DNA of 55,722 bases from Gemmataceae bacterium (GTDB lineage Bacteria; Planctomycetota; Planctomycetia; Gemmatales; Gemmataceae). Positions within the stretch are counted from its first letter, which is position 1; every line of letters starts with the position of its first letter. The translations under genes and the position numbers were made by a program. The notes under the pieces were generated by a model. The model searched no databases, had not been told where the DNA came from, and saw only the letters and a program-made list of their open reading frames with translations. The stretch lies in assembly GCA_019694755.1 (NCBI GenBank), contig JAIBBI010000021.1, positions 1-55,722 on the forward strand. The letters are read 5' to 3'. Below, piece after piece: positions 1-9,074 of the stretch.

Positions 1-61
1 CCCCCGCGTACCTCTGCCACTATTTGTGGTGGAAGTCGCAGCAGTTGTGACAAAACCGGAT

Positions 62-96
62 GCGGCGGTGGGCCCTGGGCGCCGGCCCACCGCCGC
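62..96 (-). terminator. Putative terminator hairpin after the surface-protein gene
   Basis: A perfect 13-bp inverted repeat (62-74 against 84-96) with a 9-nt loop lies 13 nt past the stop codon of the minus-strand surface-protein gene. Read on the minus strand it is followed within about ten bases by a short TTTT run. The placement fits an intrinsic terminator, but the U-tract is short and displaced, so this is inference from structure only. Bases 1-61 hold no other feature that I can recognise. Confidence 0.55.
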
Positions 97-109
97 CGAT
101 TGATCCCGA

Positions 110-3100
110 TCAGGCGACGTAGACGCCGCCCATGAAGCCGCCGTACGGCTCGATATCCCCGAAGCGGTCGGTTGCCCGACCGTTCCACAATCGCAATCGG
201 GCCGGTACGCTCGGCCCGGTGCCGGTGATGATGTCCGCCCGGCCGTCACCGTTGAGGTCACTCGCACCGACGCGGACGCCACCGGTAAAAGTCACGTCGT
301 AGGCAAAGAAACTGCGGAGCACCGTGGGGTTCGCTCCCGAGTAGACCTGCACATGCGGACCGCCGCCCTGGCCCGCGCCGACGATGATGTCGGCCCGCCG
401 ATCACCGTCAATATCGCCGGCAGCGACGTTGACGCCGCCGGTGAAGCTGGCCGCGTAGGCGAAGAATTCGCGGGTCACCTTGCTAGTCACGCCGTCGAAG
501 ACGCGGACGTGCGGGCCGCCACCGGCCCCGGTACCGGTAATGACATCGGCTTTACCGTCGCCGGTGACATCGCCGGCCGCAACATTGACACCCCCCGAGT
601 AAGTCGGGGTGTATGCGTAATACTCCTGAAGCACCGCTCCGGTTTTTCCCGAGAAAACACGGACGTGCGGGCCACCACCAGCTCCCGCCCCGGTGACGAC
701 ATCCGCTCGGCCGTCGCCATCGACATCGCCGGCCGCGACGAACACGCCGCCGGTGAAGCCGGCCGAGTACGCATAGAACTCGCGGACCAGCAGACCGGAG
801 AGGCCGTCGAAGATGCGGATATGCGGACCGCCGCCCGGGCCGGGCGCGCAGATGAGGTCTGCCGCACCGTCACCCGTTACGTCGCCAGTGGCAACGCGGA
901 CGCCGCCGATGAAAGACGGCGCGTAAGCGAAGAACCCGAAGCGGACCGTGCCGTCGGCATTGCGGGCGACGACATGAGGACCTCCGCCGGCACCCGCGCC
1001 TGTCGCGATCATCGGGGTCGGCTGGGCAGTCATGGGCGTCAGGCTGAAGGCGCGCACGGGAATGTCGCCCCCGCCCTTGGCCATGACCACGGCGCTCGAA
1101 CCGAACGAGGCGATGTTGCCGCCCGGCACGATCAGGCGGACGGTGTAAGACCCATCGTCGGTGACTTGGAACTTGTACGAGCCGTCGCCGGCCGTCGTGA
1201 CACGCGGCTCGTTGCTGTCGAGTACGCTGTCGTCGTCGTAATCGAGATAGACGGTCGCGCCTGCCCGGCCCGCCTCACCGGGGTCGACGATTCCGTTGCG
1301 ATTGATGTCGGTAAACGCCCGTCCGACGATGGTGCCGCCCTGCGTATCGATGCGCAGACCGAACGATAGTCCGCCGAGCGTGCCCGACGATTTGGAGATG
1401 AACGGAGCGGAGGTTGTTACCGACACGCCGTAAGCCGGCGCGACGCGGAGAAATGCGTTTGGAGTGCCCGACGCCTGCAGGGAGAACGTTCCGGAGAGCA
1501 GCGATGCGGTCGTCGGTTCGCCCGGGTTCAGTTTCGAGTCGTTGTTCAGATCGAGGTAGATCTGGGCGTTACCGAAGCCGGGCTCACCGGAGTCCTTGGT
1601 CCCGTTGTTGTTCATGTCGAGAAATGCGACCCCGGTCAGCAGCGGTCCGGAAGCGATGGTCCGTACGCCGAAGTTGATGTCGTGGACGATCGTGCCGGCC
1701 GGCACGCTGATCGGCCCCGGGTTGGTCGAAGTCTGCGAAAAGCCGAACGGCGAGACGATGCGCACGCGGGCGGTCGCGTTGCCGACGACCAGTGAATAGG
1801 TGCCGTCCGGGAAAGAGACGGTGGCCAGTTCGCCAGCGTCGTAGGAATCGTTCGCGTTGGCATCGACGAAGACGCGGACGTTGCCGACGCCGACCTCATC
1901 GGATTGGAGTTTGCCGTCGCCGTTGACATCGGCAAAGATCCGCCCGGCCACCACGCCGCCGCCGCTGACGACTGCGGGTGCATAACCGAACGGCACGTCG
2001 ATGGTCGCGCCGCCGGCGATCGTGACGGAAAGCGAGTCCGGCGTCGTCCGGGTGAATCCGGAAATGGCGGCCGTACGAAGCGTGTACTTCCCGCTCGTAG
2101 AGACCGGGAATAGAATCGTCCCGTCGCTCGCTGATTTGCCTTCGGGCTCGCCGACGTCGACGCTTCCATTACCATTGAGGTCGACGAAAACGGAAACGTC
2201 GGAGATGCCCTGCTCGCCGGGATCCCGGACGCCATTGCCGTTGGCGTCCAGAAACAGACGGGCCCGCGCGACGCCGCCGGGCGCGGCCGCGCCACCGAGC
2301 GGTACGGCGAGGGAGAATTCGCTGGTTTCCAAGGCCTCTTCAATATTGGGGGTTGCTTCTCGGTAGAACGACAAGGTAGTGGAAATGACAGAACCGGCCG
2401 GGGCGGTCGCGACAATCGCCGTGAATTGCCCGGATCCTGCGGCGTCCGATACCACGTCGAACCCGCCGAGCAATGTCTGGCCCTCGCCGAATCCCGACGG
2501 GTCAGCCTCCGAATTGGCATACACCTCGATCCGGAAATTGTGGTTGGGAGTCCCGACGAACGATCCGGTCACCACCGTGCCCGTGGGATCGCTGGCTGTT
2601 GACAGGATCGTCGGTGGTTGTTGATACCCGATCGCCGGAGTGCCAGTCGGAGTTGGCCCGTCGGCCACCGCCGTCTGCGAGAAGTCAATGCCCAGCCCGC
2701 CGTTGCTGTGAATCGAGTTCCCAAGCACGCTGTTGAAATCGCTGTTCTTCGTGATCAGGACTCCCGCCCCGGAGTTGAACGCGATGAGGTTGCCTGTGTT
2801 GGGTTCCACGCTGCCAATCTTGGCAAAAGAAGCGCCGTATGATCCGGCACTGATTCCGATTCCGTTCGGCACGGCAGTCGACCCGGAAACGTCTGTGCCG
2901 ATTTTGTTGCCGAAAACCCGGACCTCGACGCTGCCGCCGAGGTCGATGCCAATCTTCGAGTTTCCGCTGATCAAATTTCCTTCGCCGGGGTTCGCACCGC
3001 CGATCACATGGAAGGCGGAGCGGAACTGAATTCCGATCGCGTTCCCTGCCGCCGAGTTGCCACTGGCCGTGGTCCCAATGAAGTTACCTACGATCACGGA

Positions 3101-3730
3101 ACTCCACGAGCGGGAATAGATGCCGACATTGTTGCCGGAGATGACATTGCCCTCGAAGGGACCGGCACCGCCGATGTGGTTGTAGTCGGATGCGATCGTG
3201 ACCGACTCGAGGTGAATTCCAGTCCCGTTTCCCCGGACTGTAATGCCGTCCGGAAGCAGGCCGATGTAGTTGCCTCGAATCTCCATTGCCCCGGCGCCAT
3301 TGAGATCGGTGGCCGTCGAACCGGTCATGATTGTCTCGATGCCGGCCCGCGGAAAGCCGACGATGGACAATCCCCGAACCGAGGAATGGTAGTTGTTGTT
3401 CCGGAAGATCAGTCCGCTATCCTGGGTCCCCGAGCCATCGATGACGACGAGCGGCACCCCGGCGTATCCGGGCTGGGTGGTGGCATCAATCGCCACCCTT
3501 TCAGTGAGCGCGGGCAACGTGGATGCCAGCGCAATGGTCGACGGTCCGGGCAGGTTGAAGGCGATGGTATCCGTGCCGGGGTTGGCGTTGGCCTGCGTGA
3601 TGGCTTCCCGCAGGCTGCCGGCCCCCTCGCTTGCGGCCGATGACACGACGAACGTCGCCGGAACACACCTCCCTTCCAATGAGTGCAGCATCAGCCGGGC
3701 GCGCCGGCGACGGACGGATGGTTGGATCAT
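110..3730 (-). CDS. Large beta-helix / SdrD-like / FG-GAP repeat surface protein with LExRxxPA-type leader
   Basis: A 1206-residue predicted cell-surface protein. Instead of a hydrophobic signal peptide it starts with an Arg-rich stretch and the motif LEGRCVPATF, the leader type common on large planctomycete extracellular proteins. Residues about 25-60 look like a CSLREA-type domain (SLREAITQAN). Residues about 80-360 form Asn/Gly-rich beta-helix turns (GNYIG, GNVISGNN, GNFIG, GNLISGN). About 485-895 hold four SdrD B-like repeats with Asp-rich calcium-type loops (DANGNGVRDPGE, DVNGDGKLQSDE, DMNNNGTKDSGE, DINRNGIVDPGE). About 905-1206 hold roughly six FG-GAP/VCBS-like repeats of about 60 residues with GAGGGPHVRVF and DVDGDGRAD signatures. 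The product is probably an adhesin or matrix protein. It lies downstream of an ABC/HlyD/TolC export operon on the same strand. Domain order is clear; ligand and export route are not known. Confidence 0.9.
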   Translation of the reverse strand: MIQPSVRRRRARLMLHSLEGRCVPATFVVSSAASEGAGSLREAITQANANPGTDTIAFNLPGPSTIALASTLPALTERVAIDATTQPGYAGVPLVVIDGSGTQDSGLIFRNNNYHSSVRGLSIVGFPRAGIETIMTGSTATDLNGAGAMEIRGNYIGLLPDGITVRGNGTGIHLESVTIASDYNHIGGAGPFEGNVISGNNVGIYSRSWSSVIVGNFIGTTASGNSAAGNAIGIQFRSAFHVIGGANPGEGNLISGNSKIGIDLGGSVEVRVFGNKIGTDVSGSTAVPNGIGISAGSYGASFAKIGSVEPNTGNLIAFNSGAGVLITKNSDFNSVLGNSIHSNGGLGIDFSQTAVADGPTPTGTPAIGYQQPPTILSTASDPTGTVVTGSFVGTPNHNFRIEVYANSEADPSGFGEGQTLLGGFDVVSDAAGSGQFTAIVATAPAGSVISTTLSFYREATPNIEEALETSEFSLAVPLGGAAAPGGVARARLFLDANGNGVRDPGEQGISDVSVFVDLNGNGSVDVGEPEGKSASDGTILFPVSTSGKYTLRTAAISGFTRTTPDSLSVTIAGGATIDVPFGYAPAVVSGGGVVAGRIFADVNGDGKLQSDEVGVGNVRVFVDANANDSYDAGELATVSFPDGTYSLVVGNATARVRIVSPFGFSQTSTNPGPISVPAGTIVHDINFGVRTIASGPLLTGVAFLDMNNNGTKDSGEPGFGNAQIYLDLNNDSKLNPGEPTTASLLSGTFSLQASGTPNAFLRVAPAYGVSVTTSAPFISKSSGTLGGLSFGLRIDTQGGTIVGRAFTDINRNGIVDPGEAGRAGATVYLDYDDDSVLDSNEPRVTTAGDGSYKFQVTDDGSYTVRLIVPGGNIASFGSSAVVMAKGGGDIPVRAFSLTPMTAQPTPMIATGAGAGGGPHVVARNADGTVRFGFFAYAPSFIGGVRVATGDVTGDGAADLICAPGPGGGPHIRIFDGLSGLLVREFYAYSAGFTGGVFVAAGDVDGDGRADVVTGAGAGGGPHVRVFSGKTGAVLQEYYAYTPTYSGGVNVAAGDVTGDGKADVITGTGAGGGPHVRVFDGVTSKVTREFFAYAASFTGGVNVAAGDIDGDRRADIIVGAGQGGGPHVQVYSGANPTVLRSFFAYDVTFTGGVRVGASDLNGDGRADIITGTGPSVPARLRLWNGRATDRFGDIEPYGGFMGGVYVA

Positions 3731-4281
3731 GACACGACTCCTGAGATGAAAAGGAATGAACCGCCGACGACGCCCGGCCGCGGGGAAGATGAGTATGTCC
3801 GCGGGTGTCAGGCCGTCGATCAGCGCCGGAATGGACTAAGCCCGCGCGCGGATATCCGCGCCTGGGCTTTCGGCTCGAGTTGAATGAGTCGGGATAGGTA
3901 ACAAAGGCACGGAAATGCGCGCACGGGCGCGCAGTCGATCAGCCGGTACTCGCGATAACTGGTGCGGCACGGCTGCAAAACGTCGAATCCGGTGGGGGCG
4001 CGTGCGGAGGTGGTCGGGGTGCGAGGTGACGCACCGTTGAACGGAATGGAACATGACGATGCCTCGAACGGGATGAGGAGGATGAGGCGTCGAATGGAGG
4101 GCCGGGCCGCGAGCAGATCGCCCGCGGCAGGAAAAGGAGGATGACTACGAAGATGGCCAGCAGTGCGAGCACGCACGGCTCCGTTCGACAGGATGGCCGA
4201 ATCCTAACGGCTTCCTCCCGTCAACGCAAGAGCACACCTCACATTATTCTCACGATTCCGTGTCGGCCTGAAAAGGGAGGA
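3731..4281. other. Intergenic region between the surface-protein gene and the tolC-like gene
   Basis: About 550 bases without a convincing gene. Short overlapping reading frames on both strands are Arg/Pro-rich, lack ribosome sites and resemble no protein. The region must hold the 5' control region of the surface-protein gene. A purine-rich stretch with GGAATGAACC and GAAAAGG lies within 50 bases of that gene. A long palindrome at 3838-3869 is listed separately. Confidence 0.6.
3838..3869. terminator. 32-bp near-perfect palindrome, candidate terminator or cruciform
   Basis: The sequence from 3838 to 3869 is self-complementary about the centre GATATC: outer arms AAGCCC/GGGCTT and an inner block GCGCGGATATCCGCGC, with only one clear mismatch (45/62) and one G-T pair. 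It lies between the tolC-like gene and the surface-protein gene, both on the minus strand, so it could end the export operon before the surface gene starts. Because it has no loop in the centre it could also be a dyad binding site. The function is inferred. Confidence 0.5.
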
Positions 4282-5712
4282 TCAGCGGTCCAGTCCGAGC
4301 ACCGCCCGGTAGTCGACCAGAGCGCGGAAGTACTCCCACTCGGCATCGACCACCGTGAGCGAAGCGTCGAAGGTGGCGAGTTCCCGCAGATTGAGTAGCA
4401 GGATCGTCGACTGGCCGGCGAGGAATTTCCGGCGTTCGCCTTCCTCCACCTGCGCGGCATAGTTCCGGCGTTCCTCGGCACGAGTTCGCAACTCGTATGC
4501 CTGCTCCAGCGCGCTCAACACGTCGCGGACCTCGGCCGCGATCTGGTCGCCGGCGTACCTCTCCTGGGCCGCGACCTGAAGAATCTGCCCCTGCGCAGCA
4601 AGGGCACGCCCACGCGCATCGCGCCGCTGGATCGGCAAGTCGACCGCGACGGCCAGTTCGAGCGTCGTGCGGTCGAGCGTCTTCGATCCTGCTCCAATGT
4701 CCTGGGCCGCATTCACGAGTGCGTTCACGCCGGGCAGGGTCTGGTTCTCTGCCCATCGGAGTTCCACGGCGAGCTTTTCCCGCGCCAGGCGCAGACGTTC
4801 GATCTCAGGCCGATACTGGAAGGCGACCGCCAGCGCTTCCCCGACTCGGGCCGGGTCGAATTGGACGAAGTCCGGGAGTTTTTCGGGCAGACGATCGATG
4901 CTCACGAGCACCGGCCGGCCGACCGCGTCGCGCAAATAGAGTGACAGATTGAAGGTGGCTTCCTGAAAACGCCGTTCGGCGGTGACAAGTCGCCCCTGGC
5001 GGTCGGCGACGGTCTGCCGGTTGTCGGTGCGCTCGATGGCCGCCATCGCGCCTTGCTCGACGCGGATCGCGATGCCGCGGTCGCGGTCTTCGGCGATGGC
5101 GAGAAGTTTGCGGGTGATCGCGAGTCGTTTCCCGGCTGCCACCCAGGCCCAGTACGCCCGCCCCGCCGCGCGGAACGCGTCGAGTCTTTGCCGGCGTATG
5201 ACCGGCTCCGCGATCTGCCGATCGATCACGGCTTGCGCGACGTTGGCCCTTCGGCGGTCGATGGCGTTGTCCTTGGCCAGAGGCATAGCGATGCCCCCGC
5301 GAAACTCGCCGCCGTCGGCAGTCTTGTTCTTGTCGTCGTAGATGGGGAACACGCCGTTGGAGACGCGGTAACCGGAGTAGTACGACATGCCGCCGAACCC
5401 CGTGGCCTGCTCGAGCTGAAAGTCGAACCGGTTGTACGGATACGAGGCTTCCTCGGGCGAGTGGCCGTAGCGTGACTTCAAGACATTGTCGAACGCGCCG
5501 TTGGCAGCCAGCTGTCGGCCCGAAGCGATCTGCCGTTCCTGCTCCGCGGCCAGGAGCAACGGAAAATGGCTGTCGACAGCGAGAAGCACTTCCTCGAGTA
5601 GGAGAGGCGATGTGACAACAGGTGTCGGCGCGGGCAAAACCTGCGCAGGAGCCTGCGCAAACGCGACCTGCGCGAGGGCGACGACTATCAGCGACATCCC
5701 TGTCGGCTTCAA
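4282..5712 (-). CDS. TolC-family outer membrane efflux protein
   Basis: A 476-residue outer-membrane channel component. A signal peptide is visible (residues 1-20, ending AQVAFA before QAPAQ). The rest is long alpha-helical, Ala/Arg/Glu-rich repeats typical of the OEP/TolC fold, such as AQAVIDRQIAEPVIRRQRLDA and RRNYAAQVEEGERRKFLAGQ, and the length matches the family. The C-terminus has the usual pattern of a helix ending in DYRAVLGLD. It starts 20 nt after the stop of the HlyD-like gene and is the third gene of the ABC-HlyD-TolC operon. TolC proteins form the trimeric outer-membrane duct for type I secretion or drug efflux; which of the two applies here is not settled by sequence. Confidence 0.88.
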   Translation of the reverse strand: MKPTGMSLIVVALAQVAFAQAPAQVLPAPTPVVTSPLLLEEVLLAVDSHFPLLLAAEQERQIASGRQLAANGAFDNVLKSRYGHSPEEASYPYNRFDFQLEQATGFGGMSYYSGYRVSNGVFPIYDDKNKTADGGEFRGGIAMPLAKDNAIDRRRANVAQAVIDRQIAEPVIRRQRLDAFRAAGRAYWAWVAAGKRLAITRKLLAIAEDRDRGIAIRVEQGAMAAIERTDNRQTVADRQGRLVTAERRFQEATFNLSLYLRDAVGRPVLVSIDRLPEKLPDFVQFDPARVGEALAVAFQYRPEIERLRLAREKLAVELRWAENQTLPGVNALVNAAQDIGAGSKTLDRTTLELAVAVDLPIQRRDARGRALAAQGQILQVAAQERYAGDQIAAEVRDVLSALEQAYELRTRAEERRNYAAQVEEGERRKFLAGQSTILLLNLRELATFDASLTVVDAEWEYFRALVDYRAVLGLDR

Positions 5713-5732
5713 CTCATTCTCCCGTTTTCCGC

Positions 5733-7094
5733 CTATTTCGCCTTCTTGATGAACTTCGGCGGCTTGTCGTCGACCTTGCCCGGCTCCTTCGTGGCCACCA
5801 CGGGCGGGAACCCGTTGATCCTCCGCCAGAGTTCCCAGCCCAGCGTCACGCGGTTCAGGAACACCCAGCCGTTGGCCCGCATGCCCTGCCGGAGCAGGAC
5901 GATTCTCGTACCCTTCGACCGCGCCTCGGAGAGGCCCGGCCAGTTGTCGTCGTCGAACTGCGGGTCCGGGTCGGGCTCCACGAGGATGCGGAACTTCCCT
6001 TTTCCGTCATCCGTGGGGTCGATGATCTTCACCTTGCCGCCGAACGTGCCGACAGCGACCGACGGCCAGCCGACGAACTGGATCGCCGGGTAGCCTTCGA
6101 ACTGCAGGCGGACATGCTGTCCGACCTTACCGAGCAGAAGCGGCATGTCGTTGCCATCAATCAGCAGTTCCACGACCGGGTCATGCGTGTCCGGCACGAG
6201 TTCTACGAGCAGTTCGGCGGCCTTTACCAGTTGGCCCGTCGTGCTCTTCGCACTCACCTGCCAGACCACGCCGTCGATGTCGCTGACGATCCGCTGCTGG
6301 TCCTGTCGGCTGATGCGGGTCTGGATATCGAGCATATCCCGGTCGAGCGAGGCCAAAGAGTCGTTAGCCATCTCCAGGTTCGCATTGGCAGACTGGATCG
6401 TGGCGTTCTCGCTGTTGGTGATCCGCTGGACGTCGGCGGCGAGAGCCCGGACCATGTCGTTCGACTTGGCCACGCCGGCTTTCGCCTGTTCGACGGCGGC
6501 CCGGCGATCTTCGCGGTCCTGTTTCGCCCGCACGAAGTCGATCCGCGAGGTCAAGCCGAGCGAGTCTTTGAACAGCCCCTCCTGGAGTTTGTAGTTTTCC
6601 TCTGCCAGTTCGAGGGAGGCATTGGAGCGGACCAGCGCGTTCTCCGCGGTTACCACATCCCTGCGGGCCGCCTCGAGCCTTTCGCTGGCCGCCCGGATCG
6701 CCTCATCGCGAGCAGTCGTCAGTTTGCCGATCTGCTCCTGGATGGCCTTCACCCGTTCCTGTGTCGCTTTTTGCCGGCGGGCGACAGCGGTCCGCTGTTC
6801 CCGCAGCCGCTCGAGGAATATCGGATCGTTGTCCTGTATATCGACAATCGGATCGCCTTTTTTGACGATTTGTCCTTCTTTAACGTGCCATTTCACAATT
6901 CGCCCGTCGAATGGTGCGTTGACCGGGGTCGGACGCTCTTCCTGCGAGAATGCCACGACCTGTCCGGAACCGGATACCGCCTGCTGATACGGCGCGAGCA
7001 GAAGGATGAACGGCGCAGCCGCCATGATCATGAAGAAGACCCGGGCCCACCGGCGAGTAGAGGCGGGCGTCTGCACGAGTTCGAGGGTCTTCAT
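5733..7094 (-). CDS. HlyD-family periplasmic adaptor (membrane fusion protein)
   Basis: A 453-residue adaptor linking the inner-membrane ABC exporter to the outer-membrane channel. After a short cytoplasmic tail, residues about 18-38 form one membrane helix (FFMIMAAAPFILLLA). A biotinyl-lipoyl-like half-motif follows (VNAPFDGRIVKWHVKEGQIV), then a long coiled coil (about residues 95-290), then the second lipoyl half (QRIVSDIDGVVWQV) and a beta-barrel region. I chose the ATG at 7094 rather than the longer frame because it makes a 4-nt ATGA overlap with the ABC gene, and the extra 52 upstream residues are Arg-rich shadow sequence. Translation is probably coupled to the ABC gene. Confidence 0.9.
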   Translation of the reverse strand: MKTLELVQTPASTRRWARVFFMIMAAAPFILLLAPYQQAVSGSGQVVAFSQEERPTPVNAPFDGRIVKWHVKEGQIVKKGDPIVDIQDNDPIFLERLREQRTAVARRQKATQERVKAIQEQIGKLTTARDEAIRAASERLEAARRDVVTAENALVRSNASLELAEENYKLQEGLFKDSLGLTSRIDFVRAKQDREDRRAAVEQAKAGVAKSNDMVRALAADVQRITNSENATIQSANANLEMANDSLASLDRDMLDIQTRISRQDQQRIVSDIDGVVWQVSAKSTTGQLVKAAELLVELVPDTHDPVVELLIDGNDMPLLLGKVGQHVRLQFEGYPAIQFVGWPSVAVGTFGGKVKIIDPTDDGKGKFRILVEPDPDPQFDDDNWPGLSEARSKGTRIVLLRQGMRANGWVFLNRVTLGWELWRRINGFPPVVATKEPGKVDDKPPKFIKKAK

Positions 7095-8902
7095 GGCCGG
7101 GCCTCCGGCGTATTGGGCGCTTGCTGCGGCTTTTTCGCCGGACGTTCCACGATCTCTGCGGGTTGCCCGGGTGCTGTGCGTCGCAACTCGAGAACCCGGT
7201 CGCAAAGGTCGATGACTTCGCTCCGACTGGTCGCGACCACCAGCGTCCACGGGCGGGCCGGATCAGTCAGCATGGGAAGGAGTCGCCAACGGACATTCGT
7301 GTCGATGGTGTCAAGCGTTTCGTCGAGCAATAGCAGCCGCGGGGAACCGGCAATCGCCCGGGCCAGCATCAACAACTGCGAATGACCGACGGAGAGACTT
7401 CGACCTCCGTCCATGAGGAACGAGTCGAGCCCGTCCGGCCAGGACAGCACCTCTTCGAGCAGGCCGACCTGATCGAGCGCTCGGCGCGCGTCGGCCGCGG
7501 TCAGATGCTCCCGTCCCAACAGTACATTTTCAATCACCGTCCCGTCGAAGATCTCAATGCCTTGAACGAGCACGGCTGTCTCGTGAACTTCCTCGAGCGA
7601 CAGTTGACGGATGTCGGCCCCGTCTATGGTGATGGACCCGCTGGTAGGCTGAACAAGGAAGTCGAGCAGTTCGAGCAGAGTACTCTTGCCCGTGGCCGTT
7701 CCGCCGATGAGCGCAACTCGCTCACCGGGCTGCAGCGTTAGCGAGACGTTGTCGAACACCCGCTTGCCGTCCGGATGCGAGAAGCTGACGTCGCGCCATC
7801 TGACAGCCGCTCCACCGGGGAGCAGGCCCTCGCGCCGCGTGACTGCCTGTTCACCGCCGGTCCGTTCCAGCGGAAGGTCCATGAGAAGGCCCAACTTGTC
7901 GACGGCAGCCATGAGATCGTAATAGGTTTCAAGGCTTTTGCTGAGCTTCACGAAGGAGCTGACGACCATCGTAACGATCAGCTCGGCGGCGACGAGTTGC
8001 CCGAGCGTGAGTTGCCGATTGATGACCAGCCATCCGCCCAGCCCGAGGAGTATGACACTGCCGGCTACTTGCACGAAAAGCATGAACAATATCTGCCGGA
8101 AGAAGATCCGGAAATGCGCCCGCCGGGCCAGCACGTACTCGCGCGCCAGGGCGTCGGCGTTCCGCATTGCGAGATTAGCTCCGCCTGCGGACTTGAATGC
8201 CCGCGGATGCAGCACCAGTTCCTGGAGCCAGAAGGCCGTGCGATATTTGTGGATCGACTCTGTGATGCTCGTCTTCACACCGTTCCAGCCGAGCAGAAAC
8301 AGCACGGCCGTCATCGCGAATACCAGACCAAGGTCGAATAGCAGGAGGAACGGGTGATAGAATGCGAGCACAGTCAGGCCGATCAGCGTGGAGAGCACGA
8401 CGCTGAGGCCGTCAAGCAGCAGCGAAGCCACGCACTTCTGCAGCGTGAGTACGTCGAAGAACCGGTTGACAAGTTCCGGCCCGCCTTGGGCGTCGAACGT
8501 CGCTTGCGGCACTCGAGGTAACCGGTACGCAAGGTCGGCGACGACTCGGACAAATAGTCGCTGTTGAAGATACTCGACGATAACCTGCTGGACCGCCCGG
8601 AAAGCGGCCGCCAAACCCAGGCAGCCGAACATGATCAGTGTCATGAACACGAGCGGCTGAAGTATCGTCCCCCGCGCAATCGTGTTTACCATCTCTTCGA
8701 CGGCAATCGGCGTGACGAGACTGAGCACGGCCACGCCCAGGGCAAAGACCGTGACGGCCATCAGGTCCCATGTCTCGGGACGAAGGACCTGGAAGAGCCT
8801 GCGCAGCGGCGAGACATGGGAATGATGGTGCGCATGCCCATGGTTCGACGTGTGATGCGGCGGCACGATTAGCGGAGCGGCCGATGTTTTTGCAGATTCC
8901 AT
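7091..8902 (-). CDS. ABC exporter (fused transmembrane and ATPase domains) with degenerate H-loop
   Basis: A 603-residue half-size ABC exporter. The N-terminus has a His-rich segment (HHTSNHGHAHHHSH), followed by a six-helix type-1 exporter domain (residues about 45-330) and an ATPase domain (about 370-585). Walker A is GGTATGKST, the Q-loop is LVQG, the signature is LSVGH rather than LSGGQ, and Walker B is RLLLLDET with the catalytic Glu. The position of the switch (H-loop) histidine reads VVATSRSEV, so a Ser appears to replace it. There is no C39 peptidase domain. It begins the operon with the HlyD and TolC-like genes, which suggests protein or peptide export; the surface protein further along the same strand is a possible cargo. 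The altered signature and H-loop suggest unusual ATPase cycling. Confidence 0.88.
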   Translation of the reverse strand: MESAKTSAAPLIVPPHHTSNHGHAHHHSHVSPLRRLFQVLRPETWDLMAVTVFALGVAVLSLVTPIAVEEMVNTIARGTILQPLVFMTLIMFGCLGLAAAFRAVQQVIVEYLQQRLFVRVVADLAYRLPRVPQATFDAQGGPELVNRFFDVLTLQKCVASLLLDGLSVVLSTLIGLTVLAFYHPFLLLFDLGLVFAMTAVLFLLGWNGVKTSITESIHKYRTAFWLQELVLHPRAFKSAGGANLAMRNADALAREYVLARRAHFRIFFRQILFMLFVQVAGSVILLGLGGWLVINRQLTLGQLVAAELIVTMVVSSFVKLSKSLETYYDLMAAVDKLGLLMDLPLERTGGEQAVTRREGLLPGGAAVRWRDVSFSHPDGKRVFDNVSLTLQPGERVALIGGTATGKSTLLELLDFLVQPTSGSITIDGADIRQLSLEEVHETAVLVQGIEIFDGTVIENVLLGREHLTAADARRALDQVGLLEEVLSWPDGLDSFLMDGGRSLSVGHSQLLMLARAIAGSPRLLLLDETLDTIDTNVRWRLLPMLTDPARPWTLVVATSRSEVIDLCDRVLELRRTAPGQPAEIVERPAKKPQQAPNTPEARP

Positions 8903-9040
8903 GTCGTCGGTCTGAGGCTCTTGGACGTTTCGGCGGGCATATCGTTTTTATTGTAGTTCGTCTAGTCGAAAAAGAGATTGATGGCATTGTTTCATCGAAA
9001 AAACAAGCATCTCAGGCCGGGAGCCGCCTCATCCAGCCGC

Positions 9041-9046
9041 TACAAT
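9041..9046 (+). promoter_or_regulatory. Candidate -10 element in the divergent ABC / DUF1501 intergenic region
   Basis: TACAAT, followed by AAT, lies 28 nt before the GTG start of the DUF1501 gene. No good -35 hexamer is seen at the right distance. The 172-nt divergent gap is AT-rich in its middle and repeats the string TCGAAAAA twice (about 8967 and 8995), which could be a binding site. This is a weak call. Confidence 0.35.
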
Positions 9047-9074
9047 AATCGGATTCGGACTGGCGGAGACTGTT

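Noticed and set aside
353-1369. Plus-strand frame over the FG-GAP repeat region
   Set aside because: Its repeats follow the period of the minus-strand repeats and it has no protein-like features of its own.
3820-4176. Short Arg/Pro-rich frames in the intergenic region
   Set aside because: They overlap each other on both strands, have no ribosome site and no similarity that I recognise.
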